A stretch of DNA of 64,000 nt, from contig NC_007643.1 of NCBI RefSeq assembly GCF_000013085.1, positions 443,001 through 507,000 on the forward strand, given 5' to 3'. This document shows positions 42,984-50,900 of this stretch, piece by piece; positions within the stretch are counted from its first letter, which is position 1; each line of letters begins with the position of its first letter. A program made the translations under genes and the position numbers. Source of the DNA: Rhodospirillum rubrum ATCC 11170. Its GTDB lineage: Bacteria > Pseudomonadota > Alphaproteobacteria > Rhodospirillales > Rhodospirillaceae. The notes beneath the pieces were generated by a model, which made no database searches, had not been told where the DNA came from, and worked only from the letters and a program-made list of their open reading frames with translations.

Positions 42984-44104
42984 TGGCCGCTCCCCTCCCT
43001 CACCCCGCCGTAGCGGCGCGGGTAGCGCGCGCCTAGTCGCGTGAGAATTTCGTAGGACACCGTATCGGCGCGATCGGCCAGGGCGTCCACACTCAGATCG
43101 GGTCCAAGAAGGTCGATCATGGCACCGGGTCTCGCCAAGTTTTCGGGAACATCCGATACGTCGAAGGTCAGCAGATCCATGGACACACGACCAACGACCG
43201 GAACGGATCGACCGGCCAGAAGCCCCATGGCCCGGTTGCCCGCCGAACGCGGAAATCCGTCGGCATATCCGACACCGACGGTTGCGATCGTGCTTCCCGC
43301 CGGGGCCGTATGCGTTGCACCATAGCCAACGCTCAAGGGGGTGTCAATGCGGCGAACTTGCAGGATTTTTCCTTGTAATTTAACCACTTGCCGCATGGGG
43401 TTGGCTGTACCGACGGTCGGATTTCCGCCATAAAGACCAATTCCCGGGCGCGCCAGATCAAAATGCCACTCGGGGCCCAGGAAAATGCCCGAGGTATTGG
43501 CAAGGCTGGCGCGCAGGCCGGGGAAGCGGGCGGCGGCGGCGGCGAACAGGGCGCGCTGCTCGGCGTTGAGCGGATGATCGGGCTCGTCGGCGCAGGCGAG
43601 ATGGGTCATCACCAGCACTGGGGTGAAGGCGGCGAGCGGGCGGGGATCGGCGAGCAGGGCGTCGAGTTCCAGCGGCGTCAGCCCCAGGCGGCGCATGCCG
43701 GTATCGACATGAAGGGCGGCTGGCGCCTTGCGCCCGGCCCGCGCGCAGGCCTTGGCCCAACGGTCGATTTGATCGGGACTGTTGAGCACCGGGATCAGCG
43801 CGCTGTCGAGCACCTCGTCCTCGGCCCCCTCGGGCGGGCCCGAGAGCACGAACAGGCGGGCGTCGGCGGGCAGCAGATCGAGGATATCCAGGCCCTCGTC
43901 GATCTGGGCGACGACGAAATCGCGGCAGCCGGCGGCCAGCAAGGCGGGAACGACCTTGCGCGCCCCCAGGCCATAGGCATTGGCCTTGACCACCCCGGCG
44001 CACGACGCCCCGGGGCGCAGCCGGCCGCGCAGGGCCAGCCAGTTATCGGCGATGGCATCAAGATCGACGGTAAGAAGGGCCGTCGCCCGGTCCTCATGAC
44101 CCAT
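42980..44104 (-). CDS. alr: Alanine racemase
   Basis: The protein has 374 residues. Alr interconverts L- and D-alanine for peptidoglycan. The PLP lysine is Lys40 in VVKANAYGLG. The second catalytic base Tyr lies in the VGVGYADGFPR region. GIGLYGGNP and MDLLTFDVSD are conserved. The start ATG 44104 lies 92 bp after the dnaB stop, with a hairpin between them. Its stop overlaps mlaE. As the only wall-specific gene in this block, it shares the transcript with lipid-transport genes. Confidence 0.96.
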   Translation of the reverse strand: MGHEDRATALLTVDLDAIADNWLALRGRLRPGASCAGVVKANAYGLGARKVVPALLAAGCRDFVVAQIDEGLDILDLLPADARLFVLSGPPEGAEDEVLDSALIPVLNSPDQIDRWAKACARAGRKAPAALHVDTGMRRLGLTPLELDALLADPRPLAAFTPVLVMTHLACADEPDHPLNAEQRALFAAAAARFPGLRASLANTSGIFLGPEWHFDLARPGIGLYGGNPTVGTANPMRQVVKLQGKILQVRRIDTPLSVGYGATHTAPAGSTIATVGVGYADGFPRSAGNRAMGLLAGRSVPVVGRVSMDLLTFDVSDVPENLARPGAMIDLLGPDLSVDALADRADTVSYEILTRLGARYPRRYGGVREGSGQ

Positions 44105-44121
44105 GGAAACGTCTCCGAAAA

Positions 44122-44185
44122 TACGTCTGCGGCAAAGGAAAGGGCTCCGGCGCGAGTCGTCGGAGCTTTATAGGCCCGGCGGCGA
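44122..44185 (-). terminator. Hairpin region between dnaB and alr (possible terminator)
   Basis: On the minus strand GCTCCG and CGGAGC pair around ACGACTCGCGC. CCCTTTCCTTT follows. A second GGCTCCG copy just upstream allows an alternative pairing. The U-run is poor, so partial termination or a simple spacer is equally possible. Confidence 0.35.
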
Positions 44186-44196
44186 TTCGTCGGAGC

Positions 44197-45720
44197 CTAC
44201 AGGTCTGGCGGCGGTTCGCCGCCTTGCAGATTGCCAAAGCGGGTGTAATTGCCATCGAAGAACAGGCTGACCGAGCCGATCGGCCCATGGCGCTGCTTGG
44301 CGATGATCACCTCGGCCTTGTTATAGGCGTCCTCGCAGCGCTTGATCCAGCTCAGGTGGCGTTCCTGATAGCGGTCGTCGGTCTCGTCGGGTTTGCGCAG
44401 CGGCTCGGCGCGTTCGAGATAGTATTGTTCGCGAAAGACGAACATCACCACGTCGGCGTCCTGTTCGATCGAGCCCGATTCGCGCAGATCGGAAAGCTGG
44501 GGGCGCTTGTCGTCGCGGCTTTCGACCTGACGCGACAGCTGGGACAGCGCCATCACCGGCACGTTCAGCTCCTTGGCCAGGGCCTTCAGCCCGCGGGTGA
44601 TCGCCGAAACCTCCTGCACGCGGTTTTCCGAGCGCTCGCCCTTGCCGCCTTGCAGAAGCTGCAGATAGTCGACGACGATCAACCCCAGGCCGTTGCCGCC
44701 ACCGCCGTGGCTGCGCGCCAGGCGCCGGCAGCGCGTGCGCATCGCCCCCACCGACAGGGCGGGGGTATCGTCGATGAACAGCGGAATGCTGTGGAGCTGG
44801 GTCGCCACCTGCAGCACCCGGTCGAAATCCTCATTGGCCAGCTCGCCGGTGCGCAGGCGGTGCGACGACACCTCGGCGCGCTCCGACAAGATACGCGTGG
44901 CCAGCTGTTCGGCCGACATTTCCAGCGAGAAGAAGGCCACCGCCTTCGAGGGCTCGCCGGCCTGGGCCTCCTGGCGGAAAAACGTCGCGGCGTTGAAGGC
45001 GATGGTGGTGGCCAGCGCCGTTTTGCCCATCGACGGGCGGCCGGCCAGGATCAGAAGATCGCTGTCGTGCAGGCCGCCCAGCTTTTTGTCGAGATCGACG
45101 AGCAGGCTGGGCACGCCGGCCAACTGGCCCTCGCGCTTATGGGCCTTCTCGGCCATGTCGATGGCGCCGATCAGCGAGTCCTTGAAGGACTTCAGCCCGC
45201 CTTCGGTCTGGCCGGTGGTGGCGAGATCGAACAGCTTGCGCTCGGCGCCCTCGATCTGATCGACGGCGGAGCTGTCGAGATCGGCCTCGAAGGCGTCATT
45301 GACCAGATCGCTGCCCAGGGCGATCAGTTCGCGCCGCAAGAACAGGTCGTGGACGAGGGTGCCGTAATCCTCGGCATTGATGATGGTCACCACCGCATTG
45401 ACCAACTGCGCCAGATAGCGGGCGCCGCCGACCTCTTCCAGTTCGGTGCGGTGGTCGAGATAGGGGGCGAGGGTGACCGGATTGGCCAGATGGCCGCGCT
45501 CGGTCAGGGTGACGCAGGCTTCGTAGATGGCGCCATGGGCGGGATGGGAGAAATGGGCCGGGCGCAGAAAATCGCCGACCTTCTCGAGAACCCGGTTGTT
45601 GGTCAGGATGGCGCCAAGCAGGGCCTGCTCGGCCTCGATATTGGCGGGCGGCAGGCGGGTCGCCTCGGCGGCGGGGCCTGCGGAGGGATCATTCTGGGCG
45701 GCGAGGAAGTGTCCGGTCAT
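44197..45720 (-). CDS. dnaB: Replicative DNA helicase DnaB
   Basis: The protein has 507 residues. The N-terminal DnaB domain (about 20-125) reads LPPANIEAEQALLGAILTNN. The C-terminal RecA-like ATPase has Walker A LILAGRPSMGKTALATTIAF, Walker B GLIVVDYLQLL and VMALSQLSRQVESR. It unwinds DNA at the fork as a hexamer and loads primase. There is no intein or insertion. It lies downstream of rplI with a 172-bp gap, the same order as in many Alphaproteobacteria. Confidence 0.97.
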   Translation of the reverse strand: MTGHFLAAQNDPSAGPAAEATRLPPANIEAEQALLGAILTNNRVLEKVGDFLRPAHFSHPAHGAIYEACVTLTERGHLANPVTLAPYLDHRTELEEVGGARYLAQLVNAVVTIINAEDYGTLVHDLFLRRELIALGSDLVNDAFEADLDSSAVDQIEGAERKLFDLATTGQTEGGLKSFKDSLIGAIDMAEKAHKREGQLAGVPSLLVDLDKKLGGLHDSDLLILAGRPSMGKTALATTIAFNAATFFRQEAQAGEPSKAVAFFSLEMSAEQLATRILSERAEVSSHRLRTGELANEDFDRVLQVATQLHSIPLFIDDTPALSVGAMRTRCRRLARSHGGGGNGLGLIVVDYLQLLQGGKGERSENRVQEVSAITRGLKALAKELNVPVMALSQLSRQVESRDDKRPQLSDLRESGSIEQDADVVMFVFREQYYLERAEPLRKPDETDDRYQERHLSWIKRCEDAYNKAEVIIAKQRHGPIGSVSLFFDGNYTRFGNLQGGEPPPDL

Positions 45721-45892
45721 CGCGACATCCTATCGGCACCGGATGCCCGGCGAACGCGGATGTCCTCCGGGAAAGCGACCCGGGGAAGCGGGCCGGGAAA
45801 AAGCGGACGTCCCCACCCCCGTACCACCGGCACAAGGCGGCGGCAAGGGATGGGGACGGCCCCTGTCAGCGAACGGTCGAGCCGGCCGGGCC

Positions 45893-46480
45893 TCAGCCCT
45901 GCTCGTACTCGTCGGCGTCCTCGTCGTCGAGCAAGGCGGCCTCGGCCTCCTCCTCGTTGGCCACGGCCTCTTCGGCGTCCTCGGGACGCTCGAGCAGGGC
46001 GGCGGCGGCGGCGGCGGAAGCCTGGGCCTCGGCCTCGCTGCGGGCGACGACGACGGTGATGGTGACGATCACTTCGGGGTGCAGCGAGACGCGGGTCTCG
46101 TAGCGGCCCAGATCCTTGATCGGGTGGTTGAGAAGAACCTGCGAGCGGGCGATGACGAAGCCCTCGGCCTTCAGCGAGTCGGTGATGTCGCGGGCCGACA
46201 CCGATCCATACAGCTGACCGCTTTCGCCGGCCTGGCGAACCATCACGAGGTTCAGGCCGTCAAGCTTGACGGCGACGGCCTCGGCCTCGCCCTTGCGCTT
46301 CAGGTTCAGGGCTTCGAGCTCGACCTTCTGGGCGTTGAAGTATTCGAGGTTCGACTTGCTCTTGCGCAGGGCCTTCTTCTGCGGCAGCAGGAAATTGCGG
46401 GCGTAGCCATCCTTGACCTTGACGATATCGCCCATGAAACCAAGGTTCTCGATCCGCTCGAGCAGGATCACTTCCATCAT
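45893..46480 (-). CDS. rplI: 50S ribosomal protein L9
   Basis: The protein has 195 residues, against about 149 in E. coli. The N-terminal domain reads [20 protein letters not shown] then [17 protein letters not shown], the L9 signature. The central helix and C-terminal rRNA-binding domain follow. The extra 45 residues form an acidic Ala/Glu/Asp tail, as often seen in Alphaproteobacteria. It belongs to the rpsF-rpsR-DUF2232-rplI transcript. Confidence 0.97.
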   Translation of the reverse strand: MMEVILLERIENLGFMGDIVKVKDGYARNFLLPQKKALRKSKSNLEYFNAQKVELEALNLKRKGEAEAVAVKLDGLNLVMVRQAGESGQLYGSVSARDITDSLKAEGFVIARSQVLLNHPIKDLGRYETRVSLHPEVIVTITVVVARSEAEAQASAAAAAALLERPEDAEEAVANEEEAEAALLDDEDADEYEQG

Positions 46481-46519
46481 TTTATCATCCTTCCCGGGTC
46501 ACGCGGACCCTGTTGACCC

Positions 46520-47446
46520 TCAGGCGCCGCCGGGTGATGGGCGCCGTCTGATCGCGAATTCGACAAGTCCCGCGAAGGCCACCGCGGCGATGGCCACAGC
46601 GGATCCGAGGACAAAGAGCATATAAAACCCGATCAGCCCGATCCCCGGATGGGGAAGCTGGCGGGCGGCCGCATGCACCAGCACGAGACCCATGAAGACG
46701 AGCGGCACCATCAGGCCCATGGTGGCGTTGACGGCCATATAACCGGCATCGCCCCCCAGAACCAAGGCCCCCGCCGCGCAGATCAGGAATCCCCCGACCA
46801 GCCAGGGCGGCAGATCAAGCGATCCATAAACCGGCGTCGGGCGCACCGCTCCCCCCCGTTTGGTGACCCACCACTGGGCGAGCACCGCGCAGAGTGCCAC
46901 CCGGGAGATCCAGGAGGCAAGGAAGGTTCCGGGCAGGTAGGTCGGAACCCCCGCCAAAATCTGCTCGCGCAGATCGGGCGATGTTTCGACCAACAGCCCG
47001 TCCACCGCCTCGCGCACCGCCCCGGACACCACCGCCTCGATGCCTCCCTGACCGGCTGGGATACCCAGCGCGAACAGGGCCAGCAAGGCCAGCCCGAGCA
47101 GTGATACCCAGGCGAGGATGCGGCCGGGCGGATACCACAGGGGCGATCCGCCCCCCGGCGCGGCGACGACCCGCAACGCCAGGGCGGAAACCAGCACCGC
47201 CGGCAAAAGGTCGACCACCGCATAGACGGGAAGAACCACGCCGGGCATCAAGGCCGCAGTCACCAGCAAGGCGACTCCGGCGGCCGGAAGAATCCCGGCC
47301 AGACCATGGCGAAGACCGGCGACCAGAAGCGGCGCCACCGAAATCTGCAACAGCAGAAAGCCCAGCGCGGGCACATAGACGAATGCCGCGAACAGCAATC
47401 CACCCGCCAGACCGGCGAGGGCAGACTGCGGCAAGGTCCTGTTCAT
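46520..47446 (-). CDS. DUF2232 membrane protein
   Basis: ATG 47446 gives 308 residues and about eight hydrophobic segments, e.g. LAGLAGGLLFAAFVYVPALG, GFLICAAGALVLGGDAGYMA and GFYMLFVLGSAVAIAAVAFA. The position between rpsR and rplI and the C-terminal GLMVPLVFMGLVLVHAAARQ stretch match the DUF2232 family (YybS-like in Firmicutes). The function is unknown; the conserved place in a ribosomal operon suggests a basic envelope role. A long hairpin (47481-47511) lies between it and rpsR. Confidence 0.88.
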   Translation of the reverse strand: MNRTLPQSALAGLAGGLLFAAFVYVPALGFLLLQISVAPLLVAGLRHGLAGILPAAGVALLVTAALMPGVVLPVYAVVDLLPAVLVSALALRVVAAPGGGSPLWYPPGRILAWVSLLGLALLALFALGIPAGQGGIEAVVSGAVREAVDGLLVETSPDLREQILAGVPTYLPGTFLASWISRVALCAVLAQWWVTKRGGAVRPTPVYGSLDLPPWLVGGFLICAAGALVLGGDAGYMAVNATMGLMVPLVFMGLVLVHAAARQLPHPGIGLIGFYMLFVLGSAVAIAAVAFAGLVEFAIRRRPSPGGA

Positions 47447-47480
47447 CGCGCTCTCCGGTGGACGCGGGCCCAAGGGGCGC

Positions 47481-47511
47481 GGCCGGAGGCGGGGAAACCC
47501 CGCTTCCGGCC
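47481..47511 (-). other. Long hairpin between rpsR and the DUF2232 gene
   Basis: On the minus strand GGCCGGAAGCGGGG and CCCCGCCTCCGGCC pair around TTT: 14 positions with a single A-C mismatch. No U-run follows, so it is more likely an attenuator or RNA-processing/stability element than a full terminator. It would allow rpsF and rpsR to be expressed above the downstream genes. Confidence 0.55.
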
Positions 47512-47520
47512 AGGGACGCC

Positions 47521-47754
47521 TTACTTCAGCACGTAGGGCAGAAGCGACAGGAACCGCGCGCGCTTGATCGCCCGGGCCAGCTCACGCTGCTTCTTGGCGG
47601 AAACGGCGGTGATGCGGCTGGGAACGATCTTGCCACGCTCGGACACGAAGCGCAGCAGCAGCTTGATGTCCTTGTAGTCGATCTTCGGCGCGCCGGCGCC
47701 GGAGAACGGGCAGGTCTTCCGACGACGGAAGAACGGACGGCGGGGAGCAGCCAT
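47521..47754 (-). CDS. rpsR: 30S ribosomal protein S18
   Basis: The protein has 77 residues from ATG 47754, which overlaps the rpsF stop as TGATG; the adjacent ATG 47757 would add one Met. The S18 core reads [20 protein letters not shown], then [20 protein letters not shown] and [21 protein letters not shown]18 binds the platform of the 30S subunit with S6, encoded immediately upstream. Confidence 0.97.
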   Translation of the reverse strand: MAAPRRPFFRRRKTCPFSGAGAPKIDYKDIKLLLRFVSERGKIVPSRITAVSAKKQRELARAIKRARFLSLLPYVLK

Positions 47755-48236
47755 CATTCAGCTCCTTCTCGCAAGGGGCGACGCTCGCCCCGGGGGGCAC
47801 GGTCGCCCCGATCACCACCACGGTCGCCACCGCGATCACCGCGGTCGGGACGATCGCCACGCTCGGGACGATCACCAAAGCGATCGCCGCGACGGCCGCC
47901 GCGCTCGGGACGGTCGTTCTTCTGCATCATCGCCGACGGAGCTTCTTCAAGCTCTTCGACCTTGACGGTCATGTGGCGGATGACATCTTCGTTCAGGCGC
48001 AGGCGGCGGTCCAGTTCGTGGACGGCCGGCGCCGGAGCGTCGATGTTGAGAAGAAGGTAGTGACCCTTCCGGTTTTTCTTGATGCGGAAATTCAGAGTCC
48101 GCAGACCCCAATATTCCCGCTTGCTCACCGACCCGCCCCCTTCGGAGAGGATCGCGGAGACCTCGTCACCCATGGTATCAACCTGGGCATTGGAGATGTC
48201 CTGGCGTGCGATCAGCACGCATTCGTAAAGCGCCAT
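47754..48236 (-). CDS. rpsF: 30S ribosomal protein S6 with RGD-rich tail
   Basis: The protein has 160 residues. The first 105 are a normal S6: [20 protein letters not shown], then [20 protein letters not shown] and [15 protein letters not shown]. The last 50 are a low-complexity basic-acidic tail of RGD/RGG-like repeats ([20 protein letters not shown]), longer than in E. coli. AAGGGA precedes the ATG. A consensus-like promoter (48348-48375) and a leader hairpin (48286-48311) lie upstream. It is the first gene of the ribosomal operon and divergent from fabD. Confidence 0.97.
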
Positions 48237-48285
48237 CTATGGTTCCCTTATGGCTTTTCTCTTCCATGTTCCCATTCCGAAAGGA

Positions 48286-48311
48286 GGGAACGAGGCATAG
48301 CCGGCCTTCCC
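48286..48311 (-). promoter_or_regulatory. Leader hairpin upstream of rpsF (possible S6:S18 autoregulatory site)
   Basis: In the rpsF leader, GGGAA and TTCCC enclose an inner GGC/GCC stem with a CGGCTAT loop and an unpaired TCG on the 3' side. Autoregulatory S6:S18-binding hairpins with a bulge are known in rpsF leaders of many bacteria. The match to that motif here is not exact, so this is a candidate. Confidence 0.35.
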
Positions 48312-48347
48312 TGTGGGACGATCCGGCAAGGGTTTTGGAAGGCGGGG

Positions 48348-48375
48348 ACTATACACGAACCCCTTGCCGGTGCAA
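48348..48375 (-). promoter_or_regulatory. rpsF operon promoter
   Basis: Minus strand: -35 TTGCAC (48375-48370), a 16-bp spacer, -10 TATAGT (48353-48348). This is among the best sigma-70-like matches in the window. The predicted start is near 48341, about 105 nt upstream of the rpsF ATG. An inverted repeat CCCTTGC/GCAAGGG (48361-48378) overlaps the -35 and the spacer. Confidence 0.6.
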
Positions 48376-48530
48376 GGGCCCGCTGCACGCAATTTCTTGA
48401 CAATCCGCCGCCGGCGCGGTCTTCCTTGCGCACTCCAGGCGGTCCGGGCCGTGATCGCTGCGCGCCAAGCGCGCGGGCGGTCGGGTCGTTCGGCCCCGAC
48501 TCCGCGTCCTCCCAGCTATCGGATCAGGTC

Positions 48531-49469
48531 ATGACACGCGCTTTCGTCTTCCCCGGTCAAGGGTCCCAGGCCGTCGGCATGGGCAAAGAACTGGCCGACG
48601 CCTTTCCGGCGGCCCGCGATGTTTTCCAAGAAGTCGACGACGCCCTGTCGCAAAAGCTTTTCGCCTTGATGGTCGAGGGTCCGGCCGACGAGCTAACCCT
48701 GACCCAGAACGCCCAGCCGGCGCTGATGGCGGTTTCGATGGCCGTGGTCCGCGTGCTTGAAACCGGCGGCGTGCGTCTGGCCGCCCATGCCGATCTGGTC
48801 GCCGGGCATTCCCTGGGCGAATATTCGGCCCTGGCCGCCGCCGGGGCGCTGGGGCTGGCCGATACCGCCCGCCTGCTGCGCATCCGCGGCGAAGCGATGC
48901 AAAAGGCCGTGCCCGTTGGCCTGGGGGCGATGGCCGCCCTGATCGGCCTGAGCCTTGAGGACGCCCGCTCTGTTGCCGCCGAGGCGGCCGAGGGCGAGAT
49001 TTGCGAAGCCGCCAACGACAACGCCCCCGGGCAGGTGGTGATCAGCGGTCATCGCACCGCCATCGAGCGGGCGATCGTTCTGGCCAAGGCCAAGGGCTGC
49101 AAGCGCGCCCTGCCGCTGCCCGTCAGCGCGCCGTTCCATTGCGCCCTGATGGCGCCGGCGGCCGAGGTCATGGCCGAGGCGTTGGAGCGGGTGACCTTCA
49201 AGGCGCCGGCGGTGCCGCTGGTGGCCAATGTGACCGCCTCGGCGGTCAGCGATCCCTTGGAAATCCGCCGACTGCTGGTCGAGCAGGTGACGGGCGCGGT
49301 GCGCTGGCGCGAGAGCGTGCTTTATATGGTCGACGCCGGGGTGAGCGAATTGGTCGAGCTGGGGGCCGGCAAGGTGCTGGGCGGGCTGGCCAAGCGCATC
49401 CATGGCGATCTTGGCGCTCGCTCGATCCAGGGCCCGGCCGATATCGACGCCTTCATCAAGGGGATTTAG
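48531..49469 (+). CDS. fabD: Malonyl-CoA:ACP transacylase
   Basis: The protein has 312 residues. FabD transfers malonyl from CoA to ACP for fatty-acid synthesis. It opens TRAFVFPGQGSQAVGMGKEL. The nucleophile is Ser94 in AGHSLGEYSA, the catalytic His203 lies in SAPFHCALM, and the Arg for the malonyl carboxylate is expected in LLRIRGEAMQ. ATG 48531 is the natural start. fabG follows after 107 bp. It is divergent from rpsF; the 294-bp gap between them holds the rpsF promoter and a TTGACA (48397-48402) with no clear -10 for fabD. Confidence 0.97.
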   Translation: MTRAFVFPGQGSQAVGMGKELADAFPAARDVFQEVDDALSQKLFALMVEGPADELTLTQNAQPALMAVSMAVVRVLETGGVRLAAHADLVAGHSLGEYSALAAAGALGLADTARLLRIRGEAMQKAVPVGLGAMAALIGLSLEDARSVAAEAAEGEICEAANDNAPGQVVISGHRTAIERAIVLAKAKGCKRALPLPVSAPFHCALMAPAAEVMAEALERVTFKAPAVPLVANVTASAVSDPLEIRRLLVEQVTGAVRWRESVLYMVDAGVSELVELGAGKVLGGLAKRIHGDLGARSIQGPADIDAFIKGI

Positions 49470-49576
49470 GTCCCGTTTATCACTGGGGGGCCGGATCCGC
49501 CGGTCCCCGGATTCTAAAGATAAAGCAAATCATGAGAAAGGACGGCTGGGCCGATCCTTCCATCAGGAGATCACCG

Positions 49577-50314
49577 ATGTTCGATCTGACCGGCAAGAAA
49601 GCCCTGGTGACCGGGGCGTCTGGTGGGCTGGGTGCGTCGATCGCCAAGGCTCTGGCCGATCGCGGCGCCAGCGTCGCCCTGTCGGGGACCCGCGAGGCGG
49701 CCTTGAACGAGACCGCCGTGTTCCTGGGCAAGGACGTGCCCATCCTGCCCTGCGACCTGTCCGACACCGCTGCGGTCGAGCGGCTGATCCCGGCGGCCGA
49801 AGCCGCCCTCTCGGGTCTTGATATCCTGGTCAACAACGCCGGATTGACCCGCGACATGCTGTCGATGCGGATGAAGGACGAGGAATGGGATCAGGTGATC
49901 GCCGTCAACCTCAGCGCCGCCTTCCGCCTGTCGCGCTCGGCGGTGAAGGGCATGATGAAACGGCGCTGGGGCCGCATCGTCAATATCACCTCGATCGTCG
50001 GCGTCACCGGCAATCCCGGTCAGGCCAATTACGCCGCCTCCAAGGCCGGCCTGATCGGCCTGAGCAAGTCGATGGCCGCCGAAGTGGCGGCGCGCCACAT
50101 CACCGTCAATTGCGTGGCGCCCGGTTTCATCGCCACGGCGATGACCGATAAGTTGAACGAAAAGCAAAAAGAGGCCATCTTGCCCCATATCCCCGCCGGA
50201 CGCATGGGGGCGCCCGAGGACGTGGCCGCCGCCGTCGTTTATTTGGCGAGCGAAGAGGCGGCCTATGTCACCGGCCAGACCTTGCATGTCAACGGCGGCA
50301 TGGCGATGATTTGA
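49577..50314 (+). CDS. fabG: 3-oxoacyl-ACP reductase
   Basis: The protein has 245 residues. FabG reduces 3-oxoacyl-ACP with NADPH. The cofactor loop is LVTGASGGLGASIAKAL, then SGTRE and NNAG at about 86-89. The catalytic residues are Ser139 (NITSIVG), Tyr152 and Lys156 (YAASK). The C terminus YVTGQTLHVNGGMAMI is the standard FabG ending. GGAG lies 9 bp before ATG 49577. It is flanked by fabD and acpP, which distinguishes it from the two other SDRs in the window. Confidence 0.97.
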   Translation: MFDLTGKKALVTGASGGLGASIAKALADRGASVALSGTREAALNETAVFLGKDVPILPCDLSDTAAVERLIPAAEAALSGLDILVNNAGLTRDMLSMRMKDEEWDQVIAVNLSAAFRLSRSAVKGMMKRRWGRIVNITSIVGVTGNPGQANYAASKAGLIGLSKSMAAEVAARHITVNCVAPGFIATAMTDKLNEKQKEAILPHIPAGRMGAPEDVAAAVVYLASEEAAYVTGQTLHVNGGMAMI

Positions 50315-50508
50315 ACCGGCGCGTTTGCGCCGAGGAAAGTTTCTCTCGGAACCGAAGGAATGTTGGTCCGAGCCCGTTGCGGGCGCTAGTCATCCCTGGG
50401 CAAGTATGTTAGGCAAGGCGCTCCATAGGGCGGGCGGCTGCTTTTACAGGGGCGATCAAGTCGACCGCGCCATCAACATGATCAGTGACTTCCAAGGAAT
50501 AGACGAAA

Positions 50509-50742
50509 ATGAGCGACGTCGCCGACCGCGTTAAGAAGATCGTTGTCGAGCATCTGGGTGTCGAAGAAGCCAAGGTAACTGAAAACGCCAGCTTCATCGA
50601 TGACCTGGGCGCCGATAGTCTGGATACGGTTGAATTGGTTATGGCGTTCGAGGAGGAATTCGGTTGCGAAATCCCCGATGACGCCGCCGAGAAGATCCTG
50701 ACCGTCAAGGATGCCATCGACTTCATCGAAAGCAACGGCTGA
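50509..50742 (+). CDS. acpP: Acyl carrier protein
   Basis: The protein is an acidic helical bundle of 77 residues. The phosphopantetheine attachment site is Ser37 in [20 protein letters not shown]. Recognition helix II and the C-terminal [14 protein letters not shown] are classic AcpP. The 194-bp gap after fabG probably carries its own promoter, as expected for so abundant a protein, although I could not settle on a convincing -35/-10 pair. fabF follows after 158 bp. Confidence 0.98.
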   Translation: MSDVADRVKKIVVEHLGVEEAKVTENASFIDDLGADSLDTVELVMAFEEEFGCEIPDDAAEKILTVKDAIDFIESNG

Positions 50743-50900
50743 TCGGCCGCGACGTCCGGCGACGCCCCGTACCGGGAATCCTTATATGATCTTGGATTTC
50801 CGGGAACGCCGGGCAAGGGCTTAGGATCTCGGCCGCGCGAGTGTGTCGCGCTGCCCGATCCGGCCCGCCAAGGCTGGACAATGGGGACTTGTAGCAAGCC

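Noticed and set aside
44224-46059. A plus-strand open frame of 611 codons opposite dnaB
   Set aside because: It is antisense to dnaB with compositional bias typical of high-GC shadow frames and shows no recognisable family.
47760-47930. Short direct repeats resembling a CRISPR-like array
   Set aside because: They encode the RGD-type repeats of the S6 tail, are irregular in spacing and have no unique spacers.
49485-49508. GGGGGCCGG/CCGGTCCCC hairpin between fabD and fabG
   Set aside because: There is no T-run, and fabG appears to depend on read-through or a nearby promoter; evidence is too weak to call a terminator.
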